A model generated the notes under the pieces. That model was not told the DNA's origin and searched no databases. It saw nothing but the letters and a program-made list of their open reading frames with translations. Shown in pieces: positions 1 to 6,588 of a stretch of 29,119 nucleotides of DNA. Position 1 is the first letter of the stretch. Every line of letters begins with the position of its first letter. A program made the translations under genes and the position numbers. The stretch covers positions 167,817-196,935 of the forward strand of contig PLWQ01000020.1 of assembly GCA_003165595.1 (NCBI GenBank), read 5' to 3'. The DNA is from Fibrobacterota bacterium. Its GTDB lineage: Bacteria; Fibrobacterota; Chitinivibrionia; Chitinivibrionales; FEN-1185.

Positions 1-75
1 GGGTTAGCAAACGACTATAAAATGCTTCTTCCTTAGAGATGGAAGATGCCCCGCAGTTTACTGCGGGGTTCTTCA
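1..75 (+). mobile_element. Possible right end of an IS200/IS605-type element (TnpB-associated hairpins)
   Basis: Two consecutive hairpins are visible. The first pairs GCTTCTTCC (24-32) with GGAAGATGC (41-49) around an 8-base loop, with one mismatch. The second pairs CCCCGCAG (49-56) with CTGCGGGG (61-68) around TTTA and is followed by TTCTTCAC. The arms compete, because the 3' arm of the first overlaps the outer 5' arm of the second. A GC-rich terminal hairpin followed by TTCAC is typical of right ends of TnpB-encoding IS605-group elements, where it also forms the 3' end of the omega RNA scaffold. No tnpB coding sequence is visible because the window begins here. The alternative is an ordinary intrinsic terminator of an unseen upstream gene, although its T-tract is poor. 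Confidence 0.35.
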
Positions 76-524
76 CTCGAGGTCAAACTCAGGCTTTCTG
101 CATAGACAGCATCAATGCTCTAACACTGCTTTGCAGCAAAAGCCAGGGCTGATGACAGAAGATAAGCACGAACTTCGCGATTTTCCGTGACCTCACCCCC
201 GGCACCCCCTCTCCGACACAGAGAGGGGGACGGAAATGCCGCCCGCAGCTCCCTGCGATCCAGGCTTTTGCGGCCCGAGAATGCATATCCTGGCGCACTC
301 CGGGATCTCCATCTCATAACTCCAAACCGGCGTCACAAGACCGATATTCTCGGATTTGCCAATGGTAAGGGGAAACACCTATATTGTTCGTTAAAGGCGG
401 TGAGGCTGCGGGAAAACGGCGGAAGAATTAATCGTTTGTAAAGATCTTCTCTTCACGCGCCGACCTGCCAAATCCCATAAGTATTTTGATTACGGGCACG
501 GCATGCCAAAATTAAATCGCGGAT
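76..524. other. Intergenic stretch with one hairpin-forming repeat, no credible gene
   Basis: No reading frame here has a plausible start, Shine-Dalgarno site or protein-like composition. The only clear structure is a perfect 9-bp hairpin, CCCCCTCTC (205-213) with GAGAGGGGG (221-229), preceded by TGACCTCACCCCCGGC. A near-identical 22-base stretch (188-209) recurs at 4260-4281 with one mismatch. This resembles the degenerate CCTCACCCCCGGC-type intergenic repeats scattered through many bacterial genomes. Confidence 0.5.
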
Positions 525-540
525 TGTGACGGCGGTCACA
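525..540 (+). promoter_or_regulatory. CRP/FNR-family operator palindrome upstream of the secreted repeat protein
   Basis: The sequence TGTGA-CGGCGG-TCACA is an exact match to the symmetric CRP core TGTGA-N6-TCACA. It lies 94 bases before the start codon at 634. A possible -10 element TATAAC follows at 568-573 with no good -35, which would fit an activator-dependent promoter. The site centre would be about 40 to 48 bases upstream of a start near 572-580, close to class II spacing. The palindrome is seen directly; the regulator and the -10 assignment are inference. Confidence 0.5.
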
Positions 541-633
541 TGCCAGAGGTCTTCGCGAATACATTTTTATAACAAAGGACCGAAAGTCATCCTTTCCAAT
601 TTCATAAAGTAACCTTTTCACAGGAGGTAACGT

Positions 634-1986
634 ATGGTCAAGAAGCTTTGTTCTGTAATGCTGTTTGCCGTGATGGCGATGTTTTCGGTTTCATCATCCC
701 AAATTACCCTGCCGCCGATTTTTATTCTGTCGCACGGCTCGGTTGCCGGAACCATATCCGACAGCCTCACCGGAGCACCAATCAAAGGCGCCAAAGTAAT
801 GCTGCTGCACAATCAATGGGTGATTCTGGCGAAAGCAAAGGCTTCTTCGGGATTACTCCCCATCGGCCATTGGTCCGTGACCCCTGTCGACAGCGCAGTA
901 TCGGATGCAAACGGCAGCTACTCCTTTGCGAGTGTCGATACGCTCACGCAGTCGGCGTCCACGCTTGTCTATTATTCAATCACGGCGACAGCCGCGAATT
1001 ACGACACCTCGACCAGCAGTCGGTTCGGCGTTGCCAGCCTCGCTACAACCACGGTAGACCTCAGGCTTCTTGCAACAAGCATTGCCACAACTACCATTGC
1101 CGGCACGATCTTCGACAGCCTGACGCTCACGCCCGTCAATCAGGCAACAATCAAATTGATCCGTGAGCAGACAATAATCATCATCAACCCTGTGGTTGGA
1201 CTGCAGAAAAAATCTGCCGTGATCATTGACACACTCGATTCGACACAGACGAATGCCTATGGCAAATACGAGTTTGCAAATCTTGCCGCAGGTTCCTACA
1301 AGATACTGGCAACCGGCGTCCGTTACGATACGACCGTAACGCCCTTTTTCTCGGTCACCGCGGCCAGCCTGACTGAAAAGGACACGATTTTGGCTCCCAC
1401 CGGCGGCGCGATTGAAGGCACCGTGATCGACAGCACTTCAAAGAGCGCGATTGCAGGCGCAAAGATCGTGCTCATCAAGAACTTTCATTGCGGGTCCGGC
1501 ATTTGCCTCGTGGTATTGCCGGTCCGTGTGGATTCCACCGTAAGCGACGCCTCCGGGAACTTCACGCTCGCCAACGAAGTTTCCTTGACTTTGCCGATCG
1601 TCTTGACTAAAAAGGGAGCCGCAATTCTGCCCATACAGACATCCTACTATTATTACACTTTGTCGGTCTCGGCGAACGGCTACGATCCGGTCGCTCCTGA
1701 GGTGGGAGTGGTCAGCAAAAGCATAACGGATGTGTCGGTGAGCCTTCTTTCTCCGACCGCTGTCCGCCGCGGGGCAATCGCGGGGATAACAGCCCCGGCC
1801 GCCGGCACCGTCGCGACCAAAGTGGTGCTGTACGATGTTGCCGGAAGAATTGTCTATTCAAACTCCGGAAGAACCGCCCTGCAGGCCGGGAGGATCCCGT
1901 TGTCAATGATGGCCAGAGGCAAAACCTACGTTGCCGAAATCACCACCGCTGCCGGTGTTTCGCGCAAACTGATCTGCAACCCCTGA
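634..1986 (+). CDS. Secreted protein with carboxypeptidase-regulatory-like repeats and a T9SS-like C-terminal domain
   Basis: The product has 450 residues. The start has a strong Shine-Dalgarno AGGAGGT (622-628). Residues 1 to about 22 form a signal peptide with a KK n-region and hydrophobic core. Three beta-sandwich repeats follow, each opening with a G-T-[IV]-x-D-S motif: near residue 36 (VAGTISDSLTG), near 153 (IAGTIFDSLT) and near 258 (IEGTVIDSTS). They match the CarboxypepD_reg-like/transthyretin-like fold, usually an adhesion or spacer module rather than an enzyme. The last roughly 70 residues contain VLYDVAGRIVYS and a final TYVAEI strand, typical of T9SS type A-like sorting domains. 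No catalytic domain is visible, so the role is probably structural or surface-attached. A CRP-type site lies upstream, and the gene converges on the GH13 gene. Confidence 0.85.
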   Translation: MVKKLCSVMLFAVMAMFSVSSSQITLPPIFILSHGSVAGTISDSLTGAPIKGAKVMLLHNQWVILAKAKASSGLLPIGHWSVTPVDSAVSDANGSYSFASVDTLTQSASTLVYYSITATAANYDTSTSSRFGVASLATTTVDLRLLATSIATTTIAGTIFDSLTLTPVNQATIKLIREQTIIIINPVVGLQKKSAVIIDTLDSTQTNAYGKYEFANLAAGSYKILATGVRYDTTVTPFFSVTAASLTEKDTILAPTGGAIEGTVIDSTSKSAIAGAKIVLIKNFHCGSGICLVVLPVRVDSTVSDASGNFTLANEVSLTLPIVLTKKGAAILPIQTSYYYYTLSVSANGYDPVAPEVGVVSKSITDVSVSLLSPTAVRRGAIAGITAPAAGTVATKVVLYDVAGRIVYSNSGRTALQAGRIPLSMMARGKTYVAEITTAAGVSRKLICNP

Positions 1987-2201
1987 GTTTTCCTCGGGTG
2001 AGCAGCCTGCAATGGGTGGTGCTGACGCTTGCTTACATCGGCTCCGGCCGGTGTGAGCAGGCCTTAAGTGCCCACTATTTCAATGTGGAATTCACACGCC
2101 ACGTCCCCACGCAGGGCAGAAACACCCCCTAACCCCTTCGGGCGCACAAGAGCGTCGGTCTTGAAGTGCTCCCCCGGAGAGATGGAGGGGATTGCGAAGT
2201 T

Positions 2202-4013
2202 TCACCGCCCAAGAATTTGCACCTCGAACGGCTGAAGCGTGATCCCAATCACCCGCAATGGCCCTGCGCCTAGGGTTCCGTCCGCTTCGTACACCACGAC
2301 CGCTCCTGTTTGTTGCACGGCGGTCGGCGCAGCCGGGGCGGATTTGTTGCTGTAGACAACGTGGTAGCGCGCCCCGATTTCATTGAGTGACGCATCCACA
2401 ATCACCTGCAGGGACGCAGGCTGGCTTCCGCTGGCATTTGCCGCGATCACGATTTCTTCGTCGTTGAGAATGCGGGAAAACGCCACCGTTCCGGGGCTGA
2501 ATGCGGAAACCCCGAAGTTCATTCCGTCTCCGGAGACCGGGCGAAAATAGAATCTCCCATAACGCAGTGCCGGCCGTGCCGCGCGGGCCGCTGCGATTTT
2601 CTGTACGGCCGTGTAGAAAAAACTCGTCCGGTTGAATCCGGGGCCGCCCCAGAGCGCTTCGCGCACCGCTTCGTCGGAACCCCGGCCGTGCAGGCCTTGT
2701 TCGGTGCCGTAGTAGAGGCACGGAATTCCGGGCAGTGTGTAGAGGCATGCCAGGCCCAGCGTCACCTGGTCGTCAAGTGCACCCGGGTTCGCCGGATCCA
2801 CGTACCGTATCCGCTCCTTGACATCGTGATTGTCGAGGAATGTGACGAAAAAACGCGTCGCGTCGCCATGCGAACTGAGCACGTATTGTTCGGCCTGTTT
2901 GCGGAACTGGTACATGCCGGCCAATTGGGCGGGCGGGCAGAACCCCTTTACCACCGGTTTGAGCGCATTGAACAGCGGGTAGTCCACGGCCGCGTCCACG
3001 CCCACCAGGTCGCCGCCGTCACTGCTGTTTCGCCCGATGAATTTTGCGATGTCCTGTTCGGCCGCCGAATCGTACACCTCGCCGAACGTGAAGAAATTTT
3101 TCTTGCCGATTTGCAAAGCGAATTCCCGCATCGAATTGCCGAATAATCGCGGCAGGTTCCCCTTGAGGTAACGCAAGGTGTCGATGCGGAATCCGTCCAC
3201 GTCGAACCGTGCGACGACATATTGATACACGCGAATCAGGAATCCTTGCAGCGCCGGGTCTTCCGTCATCATTTGTTTGAGCGAGGCAAAATCTCCGACG
3301 GTGTCGTCCGGGCCGGGAGCGGTTCCGCCGTGCCGGCGGAAGAAGACGTCGTGCTGAAGTTCGGCGGGCCAGACAACGGCGTCCGGATCGGGAGCGGCAA
3401 GGGCATCCACGCTTGTCCACTCCGGATGCGGCTTCCCGGCGCTGTCGCGCCATTGGACGGTGCGCAGGGCGTCGCTGTAGACCGATTCGGAACCGCCCGT
3501 GTTGCGGCAATTTTGGTCGTTATCGTCGCACACGTACGCGAATACGTCACCCGTGTGATTGAGCACGATATCGAAAATGACATAAAGGCCCTGGCCGTGG
3601 GCAGCGTCCACAAGCGCGCGAAGTTCGTTGTCCGCGTTCTGCGGGTTGTCGGCAAAGCGCGGCTCCGCGCGGAGAAAATCGTGGATGCCGTAACCGTGAT
3701 AGCTGGGATCGAACGGCAGGTTCTTAAGGACCGGACTAAGCCAGATTGCTCCGGCCCCGAGCGACTTGATATAGGAGAGCTGCGCCTGAACCCCGGAAAA
3801 CTTTCCACCCTGGTAATCGGAGAACCCCGGATCGTCAAACGGCGCGTGCCGCGGCGGCCTGGTCTTGTTGTTGAAACGGTCTACCATCAGGAAATAGATC
3901 CATGTGTCCCGCCAATCGGCCGGCGACGGGAACGGGCCATGAGGCTTGCCTGCGTTAGCCCGAGCCGCGTTGTATACCTGCTGGAATTCCGCATCGAAGA
4001 GCGAGGTAGGCAT
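2202..4013 (-). CDS. GH13 alpha-amylase family glycoside hydrolase
   Basis: The product has 603 residues. It belongs to the retaining glycosidase family that acts on alpha-1,4 or alpha-1,6 glucans. All four GH13 signature regions are present: DIVLNH (148-153), GFRIDT (274-279, nucleophile Asp278), FGEVYD (310-315, acid/base Glu312) and FLDNHD (392-397, stabilising Asp397). The N-terminal part carries IYFLMVDRFNN, an early TIM-barrel strand. A C-terminal beta domain occupies roughly the last 100 residues. The start has a good Shine-Dalgarno AAGGAGG just upstream on the minus strand. No signal peptide is seen, so the enzyme is probably cytoplasmic, unlike its exported neighbours. It is a single-gene unit convergent with the upstream plus-strand gene. 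The exact specificity (amylase, neopullulanase or glucosidase) cannot be read from the motifs. Confidence 0.9.
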   Translation of the reverse strand: MPTSLFDAEFQQVYNAARANAGKPHGPFPSPADWRDTWIYFLMVDRFNNKTRPPRHAPFDDPGFSDYQGGKFSGVQAQLSYIKSLGAGAIWLSPVLKNLPFDPSYHGYGIHDFLRAEPRFADNPQNADNELRALVDAAHGQGLYVIFDIVLNHTGDVFAYVCDDNDQNCRNTGGSESVYSDALRTVQWRDSAGKPHPEWTSVDALAAPDPDAVVWPAELQHDVFFRRHGGTAPGPDDTVGDFASLKQMMTEDPALQGFLIRVYQYVVARFDVDGFRIDTLRYLKGNLPRLFGNSMREFALQIGKKNFFTFGEVYDSAAEQDIAKFIGRNSSDGGDLVGVDAAVDYPLFNALKPVVKGFCPPAQLAGMYQFRKQAEQYVLSSHGDATRFFVTFLDNHDVKERIRYVDPANPGALDDQVTLGLACLYTLPGIPCLYYGTEQGLHGRGSDEAVREALWGGPGFNRTSFFYTAVQKIAAARAARPALRYGRFYFRPVSGDGMNFGVSAFSPGTVAFSRILNDEEIVIAANASGSQPASLQVIVDASLNEIGARYHVVYSNKSAPAAPTAVQQTGAVVVYEADGTLGAGPLRVIGITLQPFEVQILGR

Positions 4014-4418
4014 GATGAATCCTCCTTGTTGGGGAGTGGAGCTGGAGAGTCGCGTTCGCCCGCCGTCAAACCGAATGCGAAAGGCGCACTTGCCGCCGGG
4101 GAGCCGGTACCGTTGACATGCCGTAATCCGCCGAATTTAGGTACGGGCGTGCATGCGAAATTGACGGCCTTTTGGTGACGCAAGGTTCATGAGCATGAAA
4201 CCTTGAGGATGGGCGTGATGATAAACCAAATTATGCGCGGGGAGTTGGCAAGGACATTGTGACCTCACCCCCGGCGCCCCCGACCTACTTTCGGCGTCAC
4301 TTCCGTTCACCAATGTGAAGTGATTGGCGCTTCGCGCCAGATATTGTGGCGTTTGCCCTGTCCCTCGGCCATCGGGCCGCGCTAGAACTGAGTCGGGAGC
4401 TTCACTCCCGAACCCGGA

Positions 4419-4450
4419 CCAAGGGGTGGCCAGCAGCAGCCACCCCTTGG
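4419..4450. repeat. Perfect 12-bp inverted repeat
   Basis: CCAAGGGGTGGC (4419-4430) pairs exactly with GCCACCCCTTGG (4439-4450) around the 8-base loop CAGCAGCA. No T-tract follows on either strand, so it is not a standard intrinsic terminator. It looks like one unit of a palindromic intergenic repeat family. Confidence 0.75.
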
Positions 4451-4710
4451 AACCCCATGCCGCCCCGCAGTGGCGCTTATCGCCGCGGCCTCCGGGCGGC
4501 TGCGGAACAAGGGATAGATATCGAATAGCCTTTCCCTTCGGGAAAGGCGGGACTCGTCCTCGCCGCTATTCCTCCGTCCGCGTCTGCGCCACTGAGGGGG
4601 AAGAAGAAGCAAAACAATTCAAGTCGATCTGCGCAAACCTTGATTGACAAGTGGGCAAATAATCCTCTGCGCCGCGCCAGGCAGGACTGGAACGTGCGCA
4701 GAGCGCAGTG

Positions 4711-4749
4711 CCGCCTGACCACGGCCCAGGGGGCCATAGTGGCAGGCGG
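4711..4749. repeat. Composite 16-bp stem-loop
   Basis: Three stacked stems share one axis: CCGCCTG (4711-4717) with CAGGCGG (4743-4749), CCAC (4719-4722) with GTGG (4739-4742), and GGCCC (4723-4727) with GGGCC (4731-4735). Only a one-base bulge and a three-base internal side loop interrupt pairing. It is the most stable-looking element of the hairpin field. Confidence 0.7.
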
Positions 4750-4846
4750 TACCGAGGCGAACAGCCGAGCGTGAAAGGAGGGCCGCCGCGGCAAAGCCGC
4801 GGGGCGCCCGGGTTCCTATCTTTGTCTGTACAAATGCGTAATCGCT

Positions 4847-5335
4847 TTAGGCGCACGCCTGCCTGTTTCCCGCAACTTTCCTGCACAAATCAACATACTC
4901 CTGCGGATTCATGAGCGTCTTGCTCGAATTGACGATCCAGGAACAGATCTCGAAGTTCAACTGATCGGCGCAAGGATCACAATGATCGACGGTGGGCATG
5001 AGGAAATATTCCTTGCCCAGGCCGGCGCGCGCGGGTGGTAGACAAAGAAGCGCCTCTTTCGTTTTGTCCCAGGCGCCGACAAGGTCCCAGCGAAGCGCAT
5101 CGCCGGTGTAGGGATCTTTTTCGCCTCCGGCGAGGATGGCGGCGTGAATTTTCTGCTTGTAAATGGCCTTTGAGCAAGTTTCGGGAAAGGGCCGTTTGAG
5201 CCTGATGTCGCGCGTGCGCAGGGAATCGGCTTTGCAATTGAGCCATTTGTCGTATGCGGAGACGGAGAGAATGCCGAGAAGAAAAGGGGGGAGATCGTAT
5301 TTGTGAATGATGGGCATAATTGGGGCCTTTGGCAT
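4847..5335 (-). CDS. Uncharacterised HNH-nuclease-like protein
   Basis: The product has 162 residues and no signal peptide. Diagnostic segments are DPYTGDALRWDLVG in the middle, LMPTVDHCDP about 30 residues later, and FEICSWIVNSSKTLMNPQEY near the C-terminus. The order YTG-[E/D]-x-L, then PTVDH, then FEICSW-x-N-x-x-K resembles a family of small uncharacterised proteins with an HNH-like beta-beta-alpha layout, where the PTVDH histidine would be catalytic. I recall this pattern but cannot verify it here. Two starts are possible: residue 1, and Met7 (MPIIHKY, codon ending at 5317). Neither has a clear Shine-Dalgarno site. The gene stands alone on the minus strand between the hairpin field and a repeat-bearing spacer, which fits an accessory gene. 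Confidence 0.6.
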   Translation of the reverse strand: MPKAPIMPIIHKYDLPPFLLGILSVSAYDKWLNCKADSLRTRDIRLKRPFPETCSKAIYKQKIHAAILAGGEKDPYTGDALRWDLVGAWDKTKEALLCLPPARAGLGKEYFLMPTVDHCDPCADQLNFEICSWIVNSSKTLMNPQEYVDLCRKVAGNRQACA

Positions 5336-5402
5336 AGGGTGCAGTGCTTGACTTAAACTAAATTATTCTTCCGGGAGGTGGAATGCTAATCTGGAGTCTG
5401 GA

Positions 5403-5490
5403 TTGCCGAGCCGGTGCGGCGTGGATGTACCCGCAAACAAAAAGTAATGCAATTTTGGTTTGCTAAGCCGGTGCAGCGTGGATGTACCCG
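5403..5490 (+). repeat. 57-bp spaced direct repeat
   Basis: The 26-base unit [GA]AGCCGGTGC[GA]GCGTGGATGTACCCG-type motif occurs at 5408-5433 and again at 5465-5490 with two differences. The 57-base spacing is a multiple of three. The copies lie in a spacer with no credible gene (5336-5542). It appears to be a short tandem intergenic repeat. Confidence 0.6.
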
Positions 5491-5542
5491 TGGCAAGGCC
5501 GAATCTGCAGCTGCGCGCACCGTAGGGACACCCGGTGAATAA

Positions 5543-5686
5543 ATTGAAGGACCCCGCAGCAAGCATTCACCTGACTATGATGACAACTATCTGAACTCGC
5601 TGATCGACAAGGCGAAAGCTAGCTGGGCCGGTATCAGTGATGCGGATACATGGGTTCGTGAGCTGAGAGGATTTTCCTCTTATTAG
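5543..5686 (+). pseudogene. 3' remnant of a small, antitoxin-like gene
   Basis: An open frame with protein-like composition ends at TAG 5684-5686 but has no usable ATG, GTG or TTG; an in-frame TAA lies at 5540-5542. The visible part reads YDDNYLNSLIDKAK, then SWAGISDADTWVRELRG. The D-x-D-x-W-[VL]-R-E-L-R-G ending resembles C-terminal tails of small AbrB/VapB-type antitoxins. The 5' half is missing and is replaced by repeat-bearing sequence. The last bases overlap the stop codon of the convergent 39-residue minus-strand ORF. The antitoxin assignment is a guess from tail composition only. Confidence 0.35.
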
Positions 5687-5802
5687 GTCCGAAGTCCCGC
5701 CGGTGCCGTGGTCGTGATCAAGTCTTCCCACGTTCGTTCGCACGTGTCATCGCCGAGAATCACTTCACGCTGTCCGTTCGGAAGCTCCAAACAAACAATC
5801 AC
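5683..5802 (-). CDS. Small 39-residue protein overlapping the DUF2442 stop
   Basis: A GTG start (5802-5800) overlaps the TGA stop of the DUF2442 gene (5801-5799) in a GTGA arrangement, the classic sign of translational coupling. The product, 39 residues ending with TAA at 5685-5683, contains VCLELPNGQREVILGDD followed by CERTWEDLI. The composition is protein-like, with charged residues alternating with hydrophobic strand residues. No family is recognised. Its position as third member of a tight operon after DUF4160 and DUF2442 is the strongest argument that it is real. It could instead be the displaced C-terminal part of a longer ancestral DUF2442 protein. Confidence 0.5.
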   Translation of the reverse strand: MIVCLELPNGQREVILGDDTCERTWEDLITTTAPAGLRT

Positions 5803-6077
5803 GCCGCTGCGGATTTTTTCTCCGCCCACGCCGGTGTTAGGTCCTTAAACAGGACATCGGGGTCAATATCCGCCCCATTGTCCCACACCACGGTGCCTGC
5901 GACCGGATCTACATGTATAGTGCGAAAGTACACGGGATCAATGCGAATGGATTCGAATATGGGGCCGTGCAGATATCGGCCCAAATCCACATCTCGTACC
6001 GAATCGTTTGTGAAAGTCAAGCGGACGCGATATCCGCTCAAGGGTTGCACGCCTTTTATTCGGACCATTTTGCGCAT
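5799..6077 (-). CDS. DUF2442 domain protein
   Basis: The product has 92 residues from the ATG at 6077, chosen because AAGGAGG stands 8 bases upstream; a longer frame to 6125 has no such site. The fold markers of DUF2442 are clear: VRLTFTNDSVRDVDLGRYL, then GPIFESIRIDPVYFRTIHVD, then GTVVWDNGADIDPDVL. DUF2442 proteins are small and mostly beta, and are commonly encoded next to DUF4160 proteins. The pair has been suspected to be toxin-antitoxin-like, but the biochemical role is unknown. Here DUF4160 ends 13 bases upstream and a 39-residue ORF overlaps the 3' end, so the three are probably one transcript. Confidence 0.85.
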   Translation of the reverse strand: MRKMVRIKGVQPLSGYRVRLTFTNDSVRDVDLGRYLHGPIFESIRIDPVYFRTIHVDPVAGTVVWDNGADIDPDVLFKDLTPAWAEKKSAAA

Positions 6078-6090
6078 AAAAGCAGCCTCC

Positions 6091-6312
6091 TTAGTCAAGG
6101 GGAGCAATGGGTTCAAGAGTCTCACCTTGCCGGGCCATTTCCCAGTTGTTTTTCAATTCGGCCCGGTGCAACGCGGCCCATTCGAGAACAAGCGCTACCA
6201 CGCGCCTGGGCAATTCACCCTCAAGAATTTCGAGAGTATCAACGGTAAAAGACGCTTCATCGCCACTATATTGAGCATGAAAATGCGCCGGCGCATGCTC
6301 GTTGAAATACAT
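6091..6312 (-). CDS. DUF4160 domain protein, apparent start codon lost
   Basis: From ATG 6312 the product has 73 residues: MYFNEHAPAHFHAQYSG, a TLEILEGELPRR strand, and a helix LEWAALHRAEL, all characteristic of DUF4160. Family members normally begin about 13 residues earlier with a sequence like MPxISxFFGI. Exactly that is found in frame upstream: codons 6348-6313 read PRISEFFGIFVY. The position where Met is expected (6351-6349) is TCG, and an in-frame TAG sits at 6360-6358. No ATG, GTG or TTG is available between, and ATG 6312 lacks a Shine-Dalgarno site. The gene therefore seems start-damaged, or uses a non-standard start. It leads the DUF4160-DUF2442-39-residue operon. Confidence 0.75.
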   Translation of the reverse strand: MYFNEHAPAHFHAQYSGDEASFTVDTLEILEGELPRRVVALVLEWAALHRAELKNNWEMARQGETLEPIAPLD

Positions 6313-6380
6313 GTATACAAAAATGCCAAAGAATTCGCTTATTCGCGGCGAAGTATCCTAATATAATTCAGGAGGAACTG

Positions 6381-6551
6381 TTGTTCCCGGAATTGGCAAC
6401 GGCCGTTGCACAATCATGGAAGAAGATAACGTGTTCCCTTGCGGTGAAGCAAAGAAACCCAAAGCATAGGTGGACACGGCCAGCAAAGTTGGATATACTC
6501 TTACCAACAGGACCATTGCCTGGAATCGCCCTGGAGCATCGGGAATTCTAA
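6381..6551 (+). CDS. Possible 56-residue ORF with TTG start
   Basis: A TTG codon at 6381 follows the strong Shine-Dalgarno AGGAGGA (6370-6376) by four bases. The frame stays open for 56 codons and ends with TAA at 6549-6551. The product includes ATAVAQSWKKI and RWTRPAKLDILLPTGPLPG, with tryptophans and prolines that look protein-like, but I recognise no family. It is transcribed divergently from the DUF4160 gene and ends 37 bases before the beta-helix gene start. It may be a real small protein, a remnant, or chance. Confidence 0.3.
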   Translation: MFPELATAVAQSWKKITCSLAVKQRNPKHRWTRPAKLDILLPTGPLPGIALEHREF

Positions 6552-6588
6552 TATGACCGCCACCTTTTCAATATGTGCAGGGGGAAAA

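Larger units (their letters stand above)
4184..4846. other. Gene-free region densely packed with strong hairpins
   Basis: No convincing gene is present in either strand. Perfect or near-perfect inverted repeats follow one another: TTCAC/GTGAA (4306-4319), TGGCGC/GCGCCA (4325-4339), CGGGAG/CTCCCG (4394-4410), the 12-bp pair at 4419-4450, GCCTTTCCC/GGGAAAGGC (4528-4548), CTCTGCGC/GCGCAGAG (4665-4703), a composite stem at 4711-4749, and CCGCGGC/GCCGCGG (4786-4802). The field lies immediately downstream of the minus-strand gene at 4847-5335 and upstream of the GH13 gene. It could be a structured RNA, a cluster of palindromic repeats, or a decayed mobile element. Confidence 0.6.

Noticed and set aside
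1987-2201. Terminator between the convergent genes at 1986 and 2202
   Set aside because: The spacer has degenerate C-rich repeats but no stem with a T-tract on either strand.
3222-4178. 318-codon plus-strand frame opposite the GH13 gene
   Set aside because: It is an antisense shadow; all four GH13 motifs lie on the minus strand in the correct order.
4324-4647. 107-codon plus-strand frame in the hairpin field
   Set aside because: Composition is repeat-like (Pro, Arg, Gly and Ser rich), there is no ribosome site, and it runs straight through several hairpins.
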